From positions 1,347,204,323 through 1,347,268,322 of the forward strand of contig NC_090444.1 in the NCBI RefSeq assembly GCF_031143425.1: a DNA stretch of 64,000 nucleotides. The letters run 5' to 3'. Within the stretch, counting starts at the first letter, position 1; every line of letters begins with the position of its first letter. The position numbers and the translations under genes were made by a program. The stretch is from Pleurodeles waltl (taxonomy: Eukaryota; Chordata; Amphibia; Caudata; Salamandridae). Shown piece by piece: positions 1 through 10,310 of this stretch. The notes below the pieces were generated by a model, which did no database searches, was not told the origin of the DNA, and saw only the letters and a program-made list of their open reading frames with translations.

Positions 1-1297
1 AGGGGACAGAGGGGGCGCCCAGCAAGACAAGGAGCTCTCTCAGAAGCAAGCAGCACCAGCAGAAGTGCCGGAACAGGCACTACGAAGTGGAGTGAACTGG
101 AGCTCACCCGAAGTCACAAATGAGAGTCCCACGACGCCGGAGGACAACTCAGGAGGTCGTGCACTGCAGGTTAGAGTGCCGGGGAACCAGGCTTGGCTGT
201 GCACAAAGGAAATCCTGGAAGAGTGCACAGGAGCCGGAGTAGCTGCAAAACACGCGGTTCCCAGCAATGCAGTCTAGCGTGGGGAGGCAAGGACTTACCT
301 CCACCAAACTTGGACTGAAGAGTCACTGGACTGTGAGAGTCACGTGGACAGAGTTGCTGAGTTCAAGGGACCTCGCTCGTTGTGCTGAGAGGAGACCCAG
401 AGGACCAGTGATGCAGTTCTTTGGTGCCTGCGGTTGCATGGGGAAGTTTCCGTCAACCCACTGGAGATTTCTTCGGAGCTTCTAGTGCAGAGAGGAGGCA
501 GACTACCCCCACAGCATGCACCACCAGGAAAACATTCGAGAAGGCGGCAGGATCAGCGTTACAAGGTCGCAGTAGTCGTCTTTGCTACTTTGTTGCAGTT
601 TTGCAGGCTTCCAGCGCGGTCAGCAGTCGATTCCTTGGCAGAAGGTGAAGAGAGAGATGCAGAGGAACTCTGATGAGCTCTTGCATTCGTTATCTAAAGA
701 ATTCCCCAAAGCAGAGACCCTAAATAGCCAGAAAAGGAGGTTTGGCTACTTAGGAGAGAGGATAGGCTAGCAACACCTGAAGGAGCCTATCAGAAGGAGT
801 CTCTGACGTCACCTGCTGGCACTGGCCACTCAGAGCAGTCCAGTGTGCCAGCAGCACATCTGTTTCCAAGATGGCAGAGGTCTGGAGCACACTGGAGGAG
901 CTCTGGGCACCTCCCAGAGGAGGTGCAGGTCAGGGGAGTGGTCACTCCCCTTTCCTTTGTCCAGTTTCGCGCCAGAGCAGGGCTGGGGAATCCCTGAACC
1001 GGTGTAGACTGGCTTATGCAGAGATGGGCACAATCTGTGCCCATCAAAGCATTGCCAGAGGCTGGGGAGGCTACTCCTCCCCAGCCCTGACACCTTTTTC
1101 CAAAGGAAGAGGGTGTAACACCCACTCTGTAACACCCTCTCTCTGAGGAAGTCCTTTGTTCTGCCTTCCTGGGCCAAGCCTGGCTGGACCCCAGGAGGGC
1201 AGAAACCTGTCTGAGGGGTTGGCAGCAGCAGCAGGTGTAGTGAAACCCCAGGAAAGGTAGTTTGGCAGTACCCGGGTCTGAGCTAGAAACTCGGGGG

Positions 1298-1353
1298 ATC
1301 ATGGAATTGTCTCCCCAATGCCAGAATGGCATTGGGGTGACAATTCCATGATC
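1298..1353. repeat. Long perfect-like hairpin inside the LTR-like repeat
   Basis: The arm GATCATGGAATTGTC.CCCCAATGCCA is followed after three bases by its reverse complement, with one interruption. A second palindrome, around CTATACATATG, lies about 40 bases further on. These are structural features of the repeat and not an independent element. Confidence 0.7.
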
Positions 1354-1850
1354 TTAGACATGTTACATGGCCATGTTCGGAGTTACCATTGTGACGCTAT
1401 ACATATGTTGTGACATATGTATAGTGCACGCGTGTAATGGTGTCCCCGCACTCACAAAGTCCGGGGAATTTGCCCTGAACAATGTGGGAGCACCTTGGCT
1501 AGTGCCAGGGTGCCCACACACTAAGTAACTTAGCACCCAACCTTCACCAGGTAAAGGTTAGACATATAGGCGACTTATAAGTTACTTAAGTGCAGTGGTA
1601 AATGGCTGTGAAATAACGTGGACGTTATTTCACTCAGGCTGCAATGGCAGGCCTGTGTAAGAATTGTCAGAGCTCCCTATGGGTGGCAAAAGAAATGCTG
1701 CAGCCCATAGGGATCTCCTGGAACCCCAATACCCTGGGTACCTCAGTACCATATACTAGGGAATTATAAGGGTGTTCCAGTATGCCAATGTAAATTGGTG
1801 AAATTGGTCACTAGCCTGTTAGTGACAATTTGTACAGAGAGAGCATAACC

Positions 1851-2045
1851 ACTGAGGTTCTGGTTAGCAGAGCCTCAGTGAGACAGTTAGGCATCACACA
1901 GGGAACACATACATATAGCTCACAAACTTATGAGCACTGGGGTCCTGGCTAGCAGGGTCCCAGTGACACATAACAAACATACTGAAAACATAGGGTTTTC
2001 ACTATGAGCACTGGGCCATGGCTAGCAGGATCCCAGTGAGACAGT
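1851..2045. repeat. Three spaced copies of a ~35-bp hairpin unit
   Basis: Units start near 1851, 1935 and 2009. Each has the form CACTGGG-x-TGGCTAGCAGG-x-CCCAGTG, so each is itself an inverted repeat. The intervening DNA (84 and 74 bp spacing) also resembles itself, as if a ~75-85 bp segment had been tandemly copied near the LTR-like terminus. Confidence 0.65.
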
Positions 2046-2120
2046 GAAAACACCCTGACATACACTCACAAACAGGCCAAAAGTGGGGGTAACAAGGCTA
2101 GAAAGAGGCACTTTCTCACA

Positions 2121-4205
2121 GTTGGCTCGAAATCCGGATTGGGATGGGTCGAGTGAGTTGTTCGCCTCGAGGAAAGCGGTCAGCTGCTTATTTACGGTCT
2201 TCTTGATGACCTTGGCCGGGAAGGGAAGAAGAGAGATGGGGCGGAAGTTCTTCAGGTCATTGGGGTCTGCCGTGGGTTTTTTCAGGAGGGCGTTGATTTC
2301 TGCATGTTTCCAGCTCTCTGGGAAGGTGGCTGATGCTAACGAGCTGTTGATGATGTTCCGGAGATGGGGTGCGATAATGGTGTTGGCTTTGTTGAAGATG
2401 TGATGGGGGCAAGTGTCCGAGGGGGAGCCGGAGTGGATAGTGTTCATGATGCTTCTGGTCTCTTCTGAGATGATAGGGGTCCAGGAGCTGAGGGTAGTGG
2501 TGGGGGCTGCTGGTTCGGTGGTAGGAGGCGGGGTCTGGGGTCCGAAGCTGTCGTGTAGATCTGCGATCTTTCGGTGGAAGAACGTGGCGAGGGAGTTGCA
2601 GAGTTCTTGTGATGGTGAGATGTCGTTGGAGCTGGCGCTGGGGTTGGAGAGCTCTTTGACGATGTTGAAGAGTTCCTTGCTGTTGTGGGTGTTGTTGTCT
2701 AGTCGCTCTTTGAATGATGTTTTTTTGGTGGAGCGGATCAGCTGGTGGTGTTCACGGGTGGCGATCTTAAGGGCCGTCATGTTTTCTGTGGTTCGTTCGC
2801 TACGCCAGGTTTTTTCGAGGGTTCGGCAGGATTTCTTAGATTCTTTGAGGGCGTCCGTGAACCATGGGGTTTTCCTGATGTTGGTCCCGCCGTTTTTTAA
2901 GTGGTGCAAGGTTGTCGGCACAGTTGGTGATCCACTGTGTGAGGTGTGGGCTGCGTTGTTGACATCAGTGATGTTGGATGGTGGGTTTTGGTTCAGTGTT
3001 GAGAGGAGCTGGTCTGTGGTGATTTTGCTCCAGCATCTGCTGGGGATTTGTTGTGTGCGATGGTGGTGAGTCTCCCATTTGAAGGTGAAGTGGACGCATC
3101 TGTGGTCGGTCCAGTGTAGTCCGGAGGAGTGGCTGAAGGAGACGTGGTTGCTGGCGGAGAAGATGGGGTCGAGTGTGTGGCCAGCGATGTGGGTGGGGGT
3201 GCTCACCAGTTGTTTGAGTCCGAGGTTGGCGAGGTTGGCGAGCAGGGTGGTGGTGTTGTTGTTTTTCTCCAGATGGAAGTTCAGGTCCCTGAGGAGGATG
3301 TATTCTGGTGAGGCTAGGGCGTGCGGGCTGATGAAGTCTGTGATGGTTTCCCTGAATTGCGCACGTGGGCCCGGGGGTCTGTAGATGAGTGTTCCTCTGA
3401 GGGTGGTTTTGGGGTCGGTGTGAATCTGGAAGTGCACGTGTTCGGCGGCGAGGGGTGTGTCTTCAGTGGTGGTCGTAATGTTGATGGTGTTCCTGTAGAT
3501 GATGGCGATTCCTCCTCCGGTTTGGTTGACGAGGTCCTTCCGGGCGATCTTGTAGCCGTCGGGGATGGCTATGGCGATGTCTGGGGCCGAGGAAGCGTTT
3601 ATCCAGGTTTCTGTGATGAAGGCGACGTCTGGTGCTGTTGTGTCCAGGCGGTCCCATAGTTTGATGGCGTGCTTGTGGACGGAGCGTGTGTTGAGGAGGA
3701 TGCACTTGAGGTGGTTATTGTTGTTGCGAGGGCCGGTGGGTGGTCTGCAGGTTCGGAGGCATATATGCAGGCTTGACAGGTGAAGGGTCCATGGGTTCGC
3801 TTTGGGCTGGCTTGGTAGCAGGTGGCTGTTCGTCCGGTGTTGAGGGCGTTGAGGGAGGCGGAGTCGTATCTCAGTCGGGTGCTTTGTGTGCAGTGGGGGC
3901 CAGGGGTTCTGGCGCTGGGTGCAGTGCAGGCGCGGACGGGCGCAGACGGGCTTGCCTTTGGTGCACCGCCCGCTGATGGTGGCCACGCCGCAGCCACCAT
4001 AAGAAGGTAGGAGGGGAGGAGGGGTCAGTTGAAAGGCAGGAGGCGGGAGGGTAGGGCAACGAATGGGAGCAGGGGGAGCGGGGCCGCACAGGAGGCAGCA
4101 GCGGGAAAGGAAAAAATGCAAGAGCAACGGGGCAGGACTAAGCAGGCGGAGCATGGGGCGGGGCCGCACAGGAGGCAGCGGCGGGAAAGGAAAACGCAAG
4201 AGCAA
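2121..4205 (-). pseudogene. L2-type LINE polyprotein: endonuclease and start of reverse transcriptase
   Basis: This single open frame of about 695 codons ends at the insertion junction. Its annotated start lies in the 5' monomer region, and the first ~160 residues are low-complexity (Pro/Leu/Ser/Thr), so the true start is uncertain. The endonuclease follows: LLNTRSV near residue 167, ITETW near 199 (catalytic Glu), GGGIAIIY, YRPPG, RDLNFH near 307 where GDFN-like residues are expected, then TDHRCV near 370. After a linker, NFRPISLLPF near residue 650 and QSGFR open the RT palm. The polymerase core (GVPQG, YADD) is absent because the element is cut. The family nicks DNA and primes reverse transcription at the nick. 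This copy cannot do so because it is truncated. The RDLNFH change also suggests endonuclease decay. The frame carries unrelated codons after 2121. Confidence 0.85.
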
Positions 4206-4567
4206 CGGGGCTGAGGGCTAAGCAGGCGGAGCTGCAGCGGTGGGGAAGCGACCTACCCAAGGGTCACGGGTCGCTGTCTCTGCCGCGCAGCGGGCGGCAT
4301 AAGAAGGTAGGAGGGGAGGAGGGGTCAGCTGGGAGGCGGGAGGGTAGGGCAACGAATGGGAGCAGGTGGGGCGGGCCGCACGGGAAGCAGCGGCGGGAAA
4401 GGAAAAAATGCAAGAGCAACGGGGCAGGACTAAGCAGGCGGAGCAGGAGGGCGGGGCCGCACTGGAGGCAGCGGCGGGAAAGGAAAACGCAAGAGCAACA
4501 GGGCTGAGGGCTAAGCAGGCAGAGCTGCAGCAGTGGGGAAATGACCTACCCAAGGGTCAAGGGTCGC
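4001..4567 (-). repeat. Tandem 300-bp 5' monomers of the L2 LINE
   Basis: AAGAAGGTAGGAGGGGAGGA occurs at 4001 and again at exactly 4301, and similarity continues through both units (the second ends near 4567). Within each unit a sub-repeat beginning GGCCGCAC recurs with an 80-bp period (for example 4081 and 4161). The region is CpG- and purine-rich (plus strand), unlike the AT-rich flank that begins at 4568. Its position upstream of the LINE frame suggests promoter monomers comparable in layout to those of some L1 elements. The promoter role is inferred. Confidence 0.75.
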
Positions 4568-5794
4568 TTATGACAAGTTTAAGTTTTTTATTGAGCCACT
4601 GTGCGTACAGAATTGAACCAACGATGCAGCTGTTCATACTTTATGACTGTTTGTTTTAATAACAGTAAGGAAACAGAAGAGTATAATGTATGATAAGATT
4701 TTAGGATAATGCAGCGTCTACTTCGTTTCTTTTGTATGCAATTATCGTTTCCAAATTACTACGTATCAGGTCAAGGATTAATTTACCACTTAAATCTGAC
4801 ATCTCTGTTTGGCGAGTATTCTATTTCTTGGCTCTCCGCTAATTTAGTATTGCACTTCATGTTTACATTTAAAAAAACAGTAAGTAGGTTGTGCTCACAA
4901 TGTTACCACATTAAACTGCATCTGCAGTAATGCATTGTTTGTTGATATAATAGTAAATCAATAGTGCTACAGTTTCCATTGGCTTTAGACATAAGAGCTA
5001 AATTATCAGTAGATAATTCAAAATCACTCATCTCTGACCACCCACAGCTAAAATCCCATATGCTGTGGTATCAATTGAATGGTATACAAGATTGTTAAAA
5101 TCACCTGCCCAGGGTTTTTTCCCTAAAAGTTAGTTGTGAAAACATCAAGTTCATCAATAGCTTCCATTTGCCTAAATTCAAAATTATTGTAATAATACTT
5201 AATCAATATGATGTTATAAGAACCAAATATTTTTAACAATAGCTGATAAAAAGGAGTATCCCTAATGTGTACAGTAAAAGATTAAACCGTTTAATCAAGA
5301 TCATTATTGACAATCTCCCTTTAACTATAGAAAGGTTTGCCGGGTTACAGAAGGTATGTACGTGTCTATACAAAAATCATCCTTTGTCCACATCTCTTGA
5401 CAACAATTAATATCATAGGCATTAATAAATATCAACTAGTCAGGGTTAGGCAATCTTGAGTGGGCACCTCCAATATTCTAAGAGAGTAATCTGTTCTGAA
5501 AGTACTCTGTGATGGTTAGTGATGTAACTGAGCCCAAAGTGACAACTTACAGATTAATTTTATTTACTAATATACAAGTAATCACCTCTACATTTATAGG
5601 GGAGGAGGAACTTTATCTGGATGTAATCTATCCCTTACTGGGAGTCAAGGACATCATTAATTTTCTTTGTTTCAATGCTGAATATAGCTTGTGAGCCTCC
5701 CTCCTTGATGAGGTTATGGATGGAACACGAATTAGCAAGCATGTTATGTGGTCTATAGTAGTAGCCTAGCGGGTGGGCCTGGCTACTCCCAGAT
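4568..5794. other. AT-rich unannotated DNA
   Basis: There is no supported gene, RNA or repeat boundary here. Only short open frames occur, without recognisable motifs. Confidence 0.6.
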
Positions 5795-5797
5795 TTA

Positions 5798-6551
5798 GGG
5801 CCAGATTTACTAAAAAATTACGCAGTACAGTGCTGCGTAGAAATTGGCAGTGCCGCGCTGCGTCACGTTAGAAACAAAGGGATGCGCCATATTTATTAGA
5901 ATACGGCACACCCCTGCTTCTCCCCCTGTGCCGACACTAAACTGAGGTGCCTAGCGCAAACCCAGGCATCCTTGCACCATCGTGCAAGGATGTCTGCGGT
6001 GAGAGGTTTTATTGTTTATATGTGGGAAGCTTTCCATTCCTGCACATAAACAAATCACTATTATTGGCCATTAGGCACTGCTGCGTGTGCTGCGTCATTA
6101 TGAAATGATTGTTTATGTGCAGGAAGGGACAGCTTCCCAAACATAAGCAATAATTTCTGGTATTTTGCTCTTTCTATGCGTGCTGCAGAATGCAGCACAC
6201 ATAGAAAAAGCAAAAAACAAGGAGGAATAAAAGTATTCCTCCTTGTTGCACCCTGCTAACCCAGCCCTGGGCTAGCGATAAATTTTGGCGCTGCCTCAGG
6301 TTAACAAAAACTCATAAATCTGAGGCAGCGTCAAAATGCAATGGGTGTTGCTGTGGCACGCCCACAGCAACACCCATTGCACGCCCCTTACACGCAAAGG
6401 GCTGTGTGTGAAGGGGCTGTATTTACAAGGTGGCGTTAAGCCACAAAAAGTGGCATAATGCCACCTTGTAAATATGGCACAGGGCATTGCGCCACTGGAG
6501 TGTCATAAAAAGTGACCCTCCGGTGGTGCTAGGGGCTCTTAAATATGCCGC
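5798..6551. mobile_element. Harbinger-like MITE, family B
   Basis: The left end is GGGCCAGATTTACTAA. The right end is a degraded counterpart (TTAAATATGCC). TTA flanks both sides (5795-5797 and 6552-6554), fitting a 3-bp target duplication. The interior is a run of hairpins, for example CTGAGGCAGCGTC and CAATGGGTGTTGCTGTGG with their complements. There is no transposase frame, so the element is non-autonomous. The right end is diverged enough that the boundary could be off by a few bases. Confidence 0.65.
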
Positions 6552-6554
6552 TTA

Positions 6555-7987
6555 GTGACTAAGTAATGTAGGGATTGTTGTAAGTTTCCCACTACAAAGG
6601 TTTTTTTTTAATTAATCACCAAGCATTCATCTGCCGACTTTTTTCAGCCAGTAAACTACCTTGTTTTTTAAGTCAACCAGTTCCCTCTTTTGGGTGATGC
6701 TAAAATGTGGACAGTATAAAAACGTAGAAGGATCATTTTTATTTCTGAGACAATTAGTTCCTGTTTCGATTGTTTCCATGGGCACAGTAGCTCTTGCCTC
6801 ATTGCTGCCCCTCGTTATTGCTTTTTTCTTGTTCCTGGCTGAAGATGGTTGTGAGTTAGTGAAATGCATCTGAGGCCCCTTAGCATTTCTCCCCATTGCT
6901 GTCTTTATAGGATGGACTGCAGTGCGGCCTGAGTGCTGGCTGCGATTAATTCAAGCATTCCATCCATCACTTTAATGTAACTCTTTATACTTAGGGCAGG
7001 AAAAATCACATTCCAGCGGTTGTGGGAGTCCTCGATTGTTTTGTTTCATATTCTGAATTAGCTTGTCATCAATATTTATTATTTTGTCTAGGATAGCAGG
7101 GCAAAATCTTAATTATATTTAGAGCTCCTGGTTTCATTGTATTTATTTTTTCTACATTTCTGTCTGTATCTATCTGTATTTGTCCATATTTATTTTTTGC
7201 TCATATTTTCTGTATTTATCCATTTTTATTTTGTGTTTATTTTGTAAATGAAGCTGCACGATGTATTTTTCCACATTTATTTAACGGCTAAATGTATGCT
7301 CGCCTTTGAATGTCAAAACGTTTTCACAAGTATAAGTTGCAATAGCGTTATCTGAGAACACTTCCATTGTAGAATAGCATAAATAACTGTAGATCTGCAC
7401 TCAATAAGCTTAATTATGAATTCTGTTTTTTTTTTTTCCTCATCTCCCCACCTCTCAATCTGTACACCTACAGACCCGGCCCTCGTGACTGACAGTAGAA
7501 AGAATTATCAACAGGAGGCCTATTGTCTGTATTTTTCTGTATTTAAAAATAAATACAGACAGGAAAAAATACTTTTCAGTCTATATTTTTCTGTAGAAAT
7601 CAGTAAAAACTGAAAACTGGGATCCCTATTTATATTCTGAATCTTTGCGAAACAAGATAGTATTCCATCACTCTGTTTTGCAGTTTGTTCAAGCAAGGAA
7701 AATTAATTGTTCTCTGTAAACTGTCCTGTATTGTTTGCGTGAATTTACAATGTTGGCACCCACTCCTATGAGTCCGTTACAAGGTCGTGGGGAGATGCGT
7801 CCTTGATTTTCCTTTTTTGTGGAGGTGAGCTGGATGATCCTTTATTGATTTCTATATCAGTCAGGAAGTCGTATGTAACACAAGAGTTAATTATTACTTT
7901 TTTATTGGTGTTATGTCCTTTTTGCATTCTCCCAGCTACCACCACTCTTTTCTCTGAACATGTATCTTTCACAATCCCCAAAGTCAC
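6555..7987. other. Unannotated AT-rich DNA with two weak open frames
   Basis: Minus-strand frames at 6896-6627 (89 codons) and 7987-7766 (73 codons) have protein-like composition. Neither contains a motif I recognise, a paired splice signal I would trust, or a neighbour that gives it context. Around 7140-7230 the sequence is a T-rich degenerate repeat of the TATTT kind. Confidence 0.4.
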
Positions 7988-8490
7988 TAAGAGACATATT
8001 TAAGAGCCCCATTGCACCATCTTAGTGCCGCCATACCATCATTTTTTTGACACTAAAGCAGTGCTGAAGTGGCTTTTTCCACGCGCCATGTTTAAAAAGT
8101 GGCACAAAGCATGCATTGCGCCACTTTGTAAACCCTTGCGTCACATTATGCCTGCACCAGGAGGCCCACAAAAATGGCAACGTGAAATTGAACAGATTTC
8201 ACTGCTCCATTTTTGTTGGCATTTTTAACGCCTGCTCATAGCAGGCATTAAAATGATGCTCCCATATAAACCTATGGGACTCCTTGCACTTTGCTAACAT
8301 TTTTGACACTAGTGTAGCAAAGCGCCGCAATAGCGTCAACTATTTTGACACTATTGTGCTAACAACCGCCATGGTGCGGCGTGTTATAAATACGGCGCAC
8401 CATGGTCTTGTTAGGTGCCGGTAGGGGGGTGTAGAAAAAGTGGCACATCAGCTCTGCTGTGCCATTTTTTCATAAATATGAGCATACATC
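7988..8490. mobile_element. Harbinger-like MITE, family C (copy C1)
   Basis: The block is about 500 bp. Its ends resemble ACATATTTAAGAGCCCC on the left and CATAAATATGAGC on the right. The core shared with copies at 32.3 and 57.3 kb includes AAAGCATGCATTGCGCCACT followed by a CACATTATGCCTG segment, and later AACGCCTGCTCATAGCAGGC. It is non-coding. The ends are diverged and no clean target duplication is visible. Confidence 0.6.
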
Positions 8491-8694
8491 TTGTTTTCTT
8501 TTCATGGATTGTTTAATTAAGTAAATTTCCTCTTACCCATGATCAATCACAATCTCAATCAACTCTGTGGGGTCTACAGAAAGTGGGTAGGTGTTTTTCT
8601 TCTAAAAAGTCAAGAGGGGTGGCCCAAACCAGCCTCCACCAGGCTTTGATGGGCATAGATGCCTTATATTATCCCAGACACGTGGCCGAGTGCA

Positions 8695-9024
8695 TCCCAG
8701 GATGTGGGCTTCTTGATGCATTTTTATAATGTTGTTTGCCTACAGTGGGCCCCACCTTCAGGCCATAAAAGTTATAGACATCTGAGTCCTTGCCTTTCCT
8801 TAGCATGTGTCATACTGCTAGCATTTCTATAGCGCTGTTTACCTGCAGCAGGCCCAGCCTCCTTTAGATCACCAAAATTATGGACATCCGATTCCTTGCC
8901 CTTCCTTAGCGCATCTTGCGTTGCGGGCTTCTAGGCACATTTTTATAGCTTTGTTTGGTTGCAACAGGCCCTCCTCCTTGAGGCCATCAGAATTATAGGC
9001 ACCTGTCTTCTTGCCCTTCCTTAG
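8695..9024. repeat. Three tandem copies of a ~110-bp unit
   Basis: The phrase CCTTGCC(C)TTCCTTAG recurs near 8789, 8895 and 9011. The preceding segments align as well: TTCT..GCA.TTTTATA, then TTTG.CTRCAG..GGCCC, then AT.A.AGAC(A)TC. Copies are diverged, which points to an old array. Confidence 0.6.
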
Positions 9025-9430
9025 TGCTATTTTCATTTAATACACATTCTCCTTGTTTTGTTTGTACGTTGCCCTATTTTCACAGAGATTGATTTCGATA
9101 CACGAGAGACTGAATAGGAGTTTATTGCTCATTATAAAATATGAGATGATGGCAGGGGTATGATACAGCCCAACAGAGGGCTTCAACCGTTAAGAAGTCC
9201 TCAGTCAGCCCAATAACAATGAATATCTATGACTTTAGGATCCCTGTCACATTTTGTAGGTGTCTCCATCATTTTGTATTAAGCCACTGGCTGGTGACTA
9301 CTTTCCTCCCTCGTAGATCATACCTAGTAGACTATTCTTAATGCTGTTGGGAGTCCTTACAGACCCCTAAAAAGGACAGAGTATGTGTGCTATCAGAGAC
9401 ACAGCCAGTGGTTTAGTTTTTGAGCTCTAA
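9025..9430. other. Unannotated spacer
   Basis: I see no supported feature between the 110-bp array and the next MITE. Confidence 0.5.
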
Positions 9431-10310
9431 GGGGCATATTTATACTGTTTGCGCCGGGTTTGCATCATTTTTCTTGACGCAAATCCGGCGCAAACTTAAC
9501 TTAATATTTTTATTTTGACACTAGACCTGTCTAGCCTCAACATATTGGAGTTAACGTCATTTTTTACTGTGAAAACCTACCTTGTGTCAATGATATGCAA
9601 GGTAGGAGTTCCCGGGCAAAAAATGACTCTAAGGCCTTAGCGCATTATTTATCCTCCGCTGCAAAAATCACGCATAAGAGGAGGAGGGCCTTAAATAATG
9701 GGGCTAAGCTTGCTTAGCGCCATTATATAACGCCTGGCTCAGGGCAGGCGTTAGGGGACCTGTGGGCTCATTTCCATGGTCAGAGACCATGGAAGCAGCC
9801 CACAGGTGCCCTTCCTTGTCCTCAGTGACAACCCCACCCACCCCTACTCACACCTGGAGGACACCTAAGGATGGGGGGACCCATCCCAGGTAAGCCCAGT
9901 TATGTTGTTTTTTTTTTTTCTTTAAGTGCCATGGGGGCCTAACCTGGGCCCCCCTACATGGCACTGTGCCCAATGGCCATGCCCAGGGGACACAAGTCCC
10001 CTGGGCATGGCCATTGGGCTTGGGGGAATGACTCCTGTCTTTACTAAGACAGGAGTCATATCCATGGGGGTTGTGAGTCAAAAAATGACGCTAGTCAGGT
10101 TAGCATCATTTTTCTGACTCTAACCTGACTAGCGCCATTCTTCGACGCACAACCTCCTGTTTCCCCTACGCCTCCCCCACCCGGTTAGCATCATTTATTT
10201 TGATGCTAACCAGGCCTTACCGCCAACTAGCGTCATTCCTTAAATATGACACCTGCTGGCATCCAGGAATGGTGCTAGCCAGCAGTAAACTTTTTGACGC
10301 AAACCTGTGC
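9431..10310 (+). mobile_element. Harbinger-like MITE, family A (copy A1, right end truncated)
   Basis: It begins GGGGCATATTTATACTG after TAA and aligns along its length with the intact copy at 41.0 kb. Shared segments include TTTGACGCAAATCCGGCGCAAA-like arms, GATATGCAAGGTAGG, AACGCCTGG.TCAGGGCAGG, GGGACCCATCCCAGG and CCCCTGGGCATGGCCATTGG. The last ~60 bp, including the terminal repeat, are missing or altered near 10300. There is no coding capacity. Confidence 0.75.

Larger units (their letters stand above)
1..2120 (-). mobile_element. Long LTR-like repeat (left part cut by window edge)
   Basis: Read on the minus strand, the block begins at 2120 with TGTGAGAAAG, immediately beside L2 LINE coding sequence, and runs at least to base 1. 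The abrupt switch from LINE codons to this sequence marks an insertion boundary, and a TG start is what an LTR would show. It contains several hairpins and three copies of a short hairpin unit but no credible reading frame. The open frames at 790-1332 and elsewhere show no domain. I recall a very similar repeat from newt transcripts, but that is memory and not a search. The other end and the target duplication lie outside the window, so an LTR identity is inferred. Confidence 0.5.
2121..4567 (-). mobile_element. L2/CR1-type LINE, 5' half, interrupted by the LTR-like repeat
   Basis: On the minus strand this block has a GC-rich repeated 5' region (4567-4001) and then a long frame with an apurinic endonuclease domain and the beginning of a reverse transcriptase. 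The coding match stops exactly at 2121, where the LTR-like repeat begins. The 3' half of the LINE is therefore either beyond the window or lost. Other L2-like fragments at 12-17, 52-54 and 54-55 kb supply the missing domains for comparison. Confidence 0.85.

Noticed and set aside
790..1332. A 180-codon minus-strand frame
   Set aside because: It lies inside the LTR-like repeat, has no motif, and overlaps other frames of equal quality.
2413..3069. A 218-codon plus-strand frame
   Set aside because: It is antisense to the L2 endonuclease/RT frame and is a shadow of its codon bias.
6627..6896. A Lys/Asn-rich 89-codon minus-strand frame
   Set aside because: No splice, promoter or homology support; kept only as a note under unannotated DNA.
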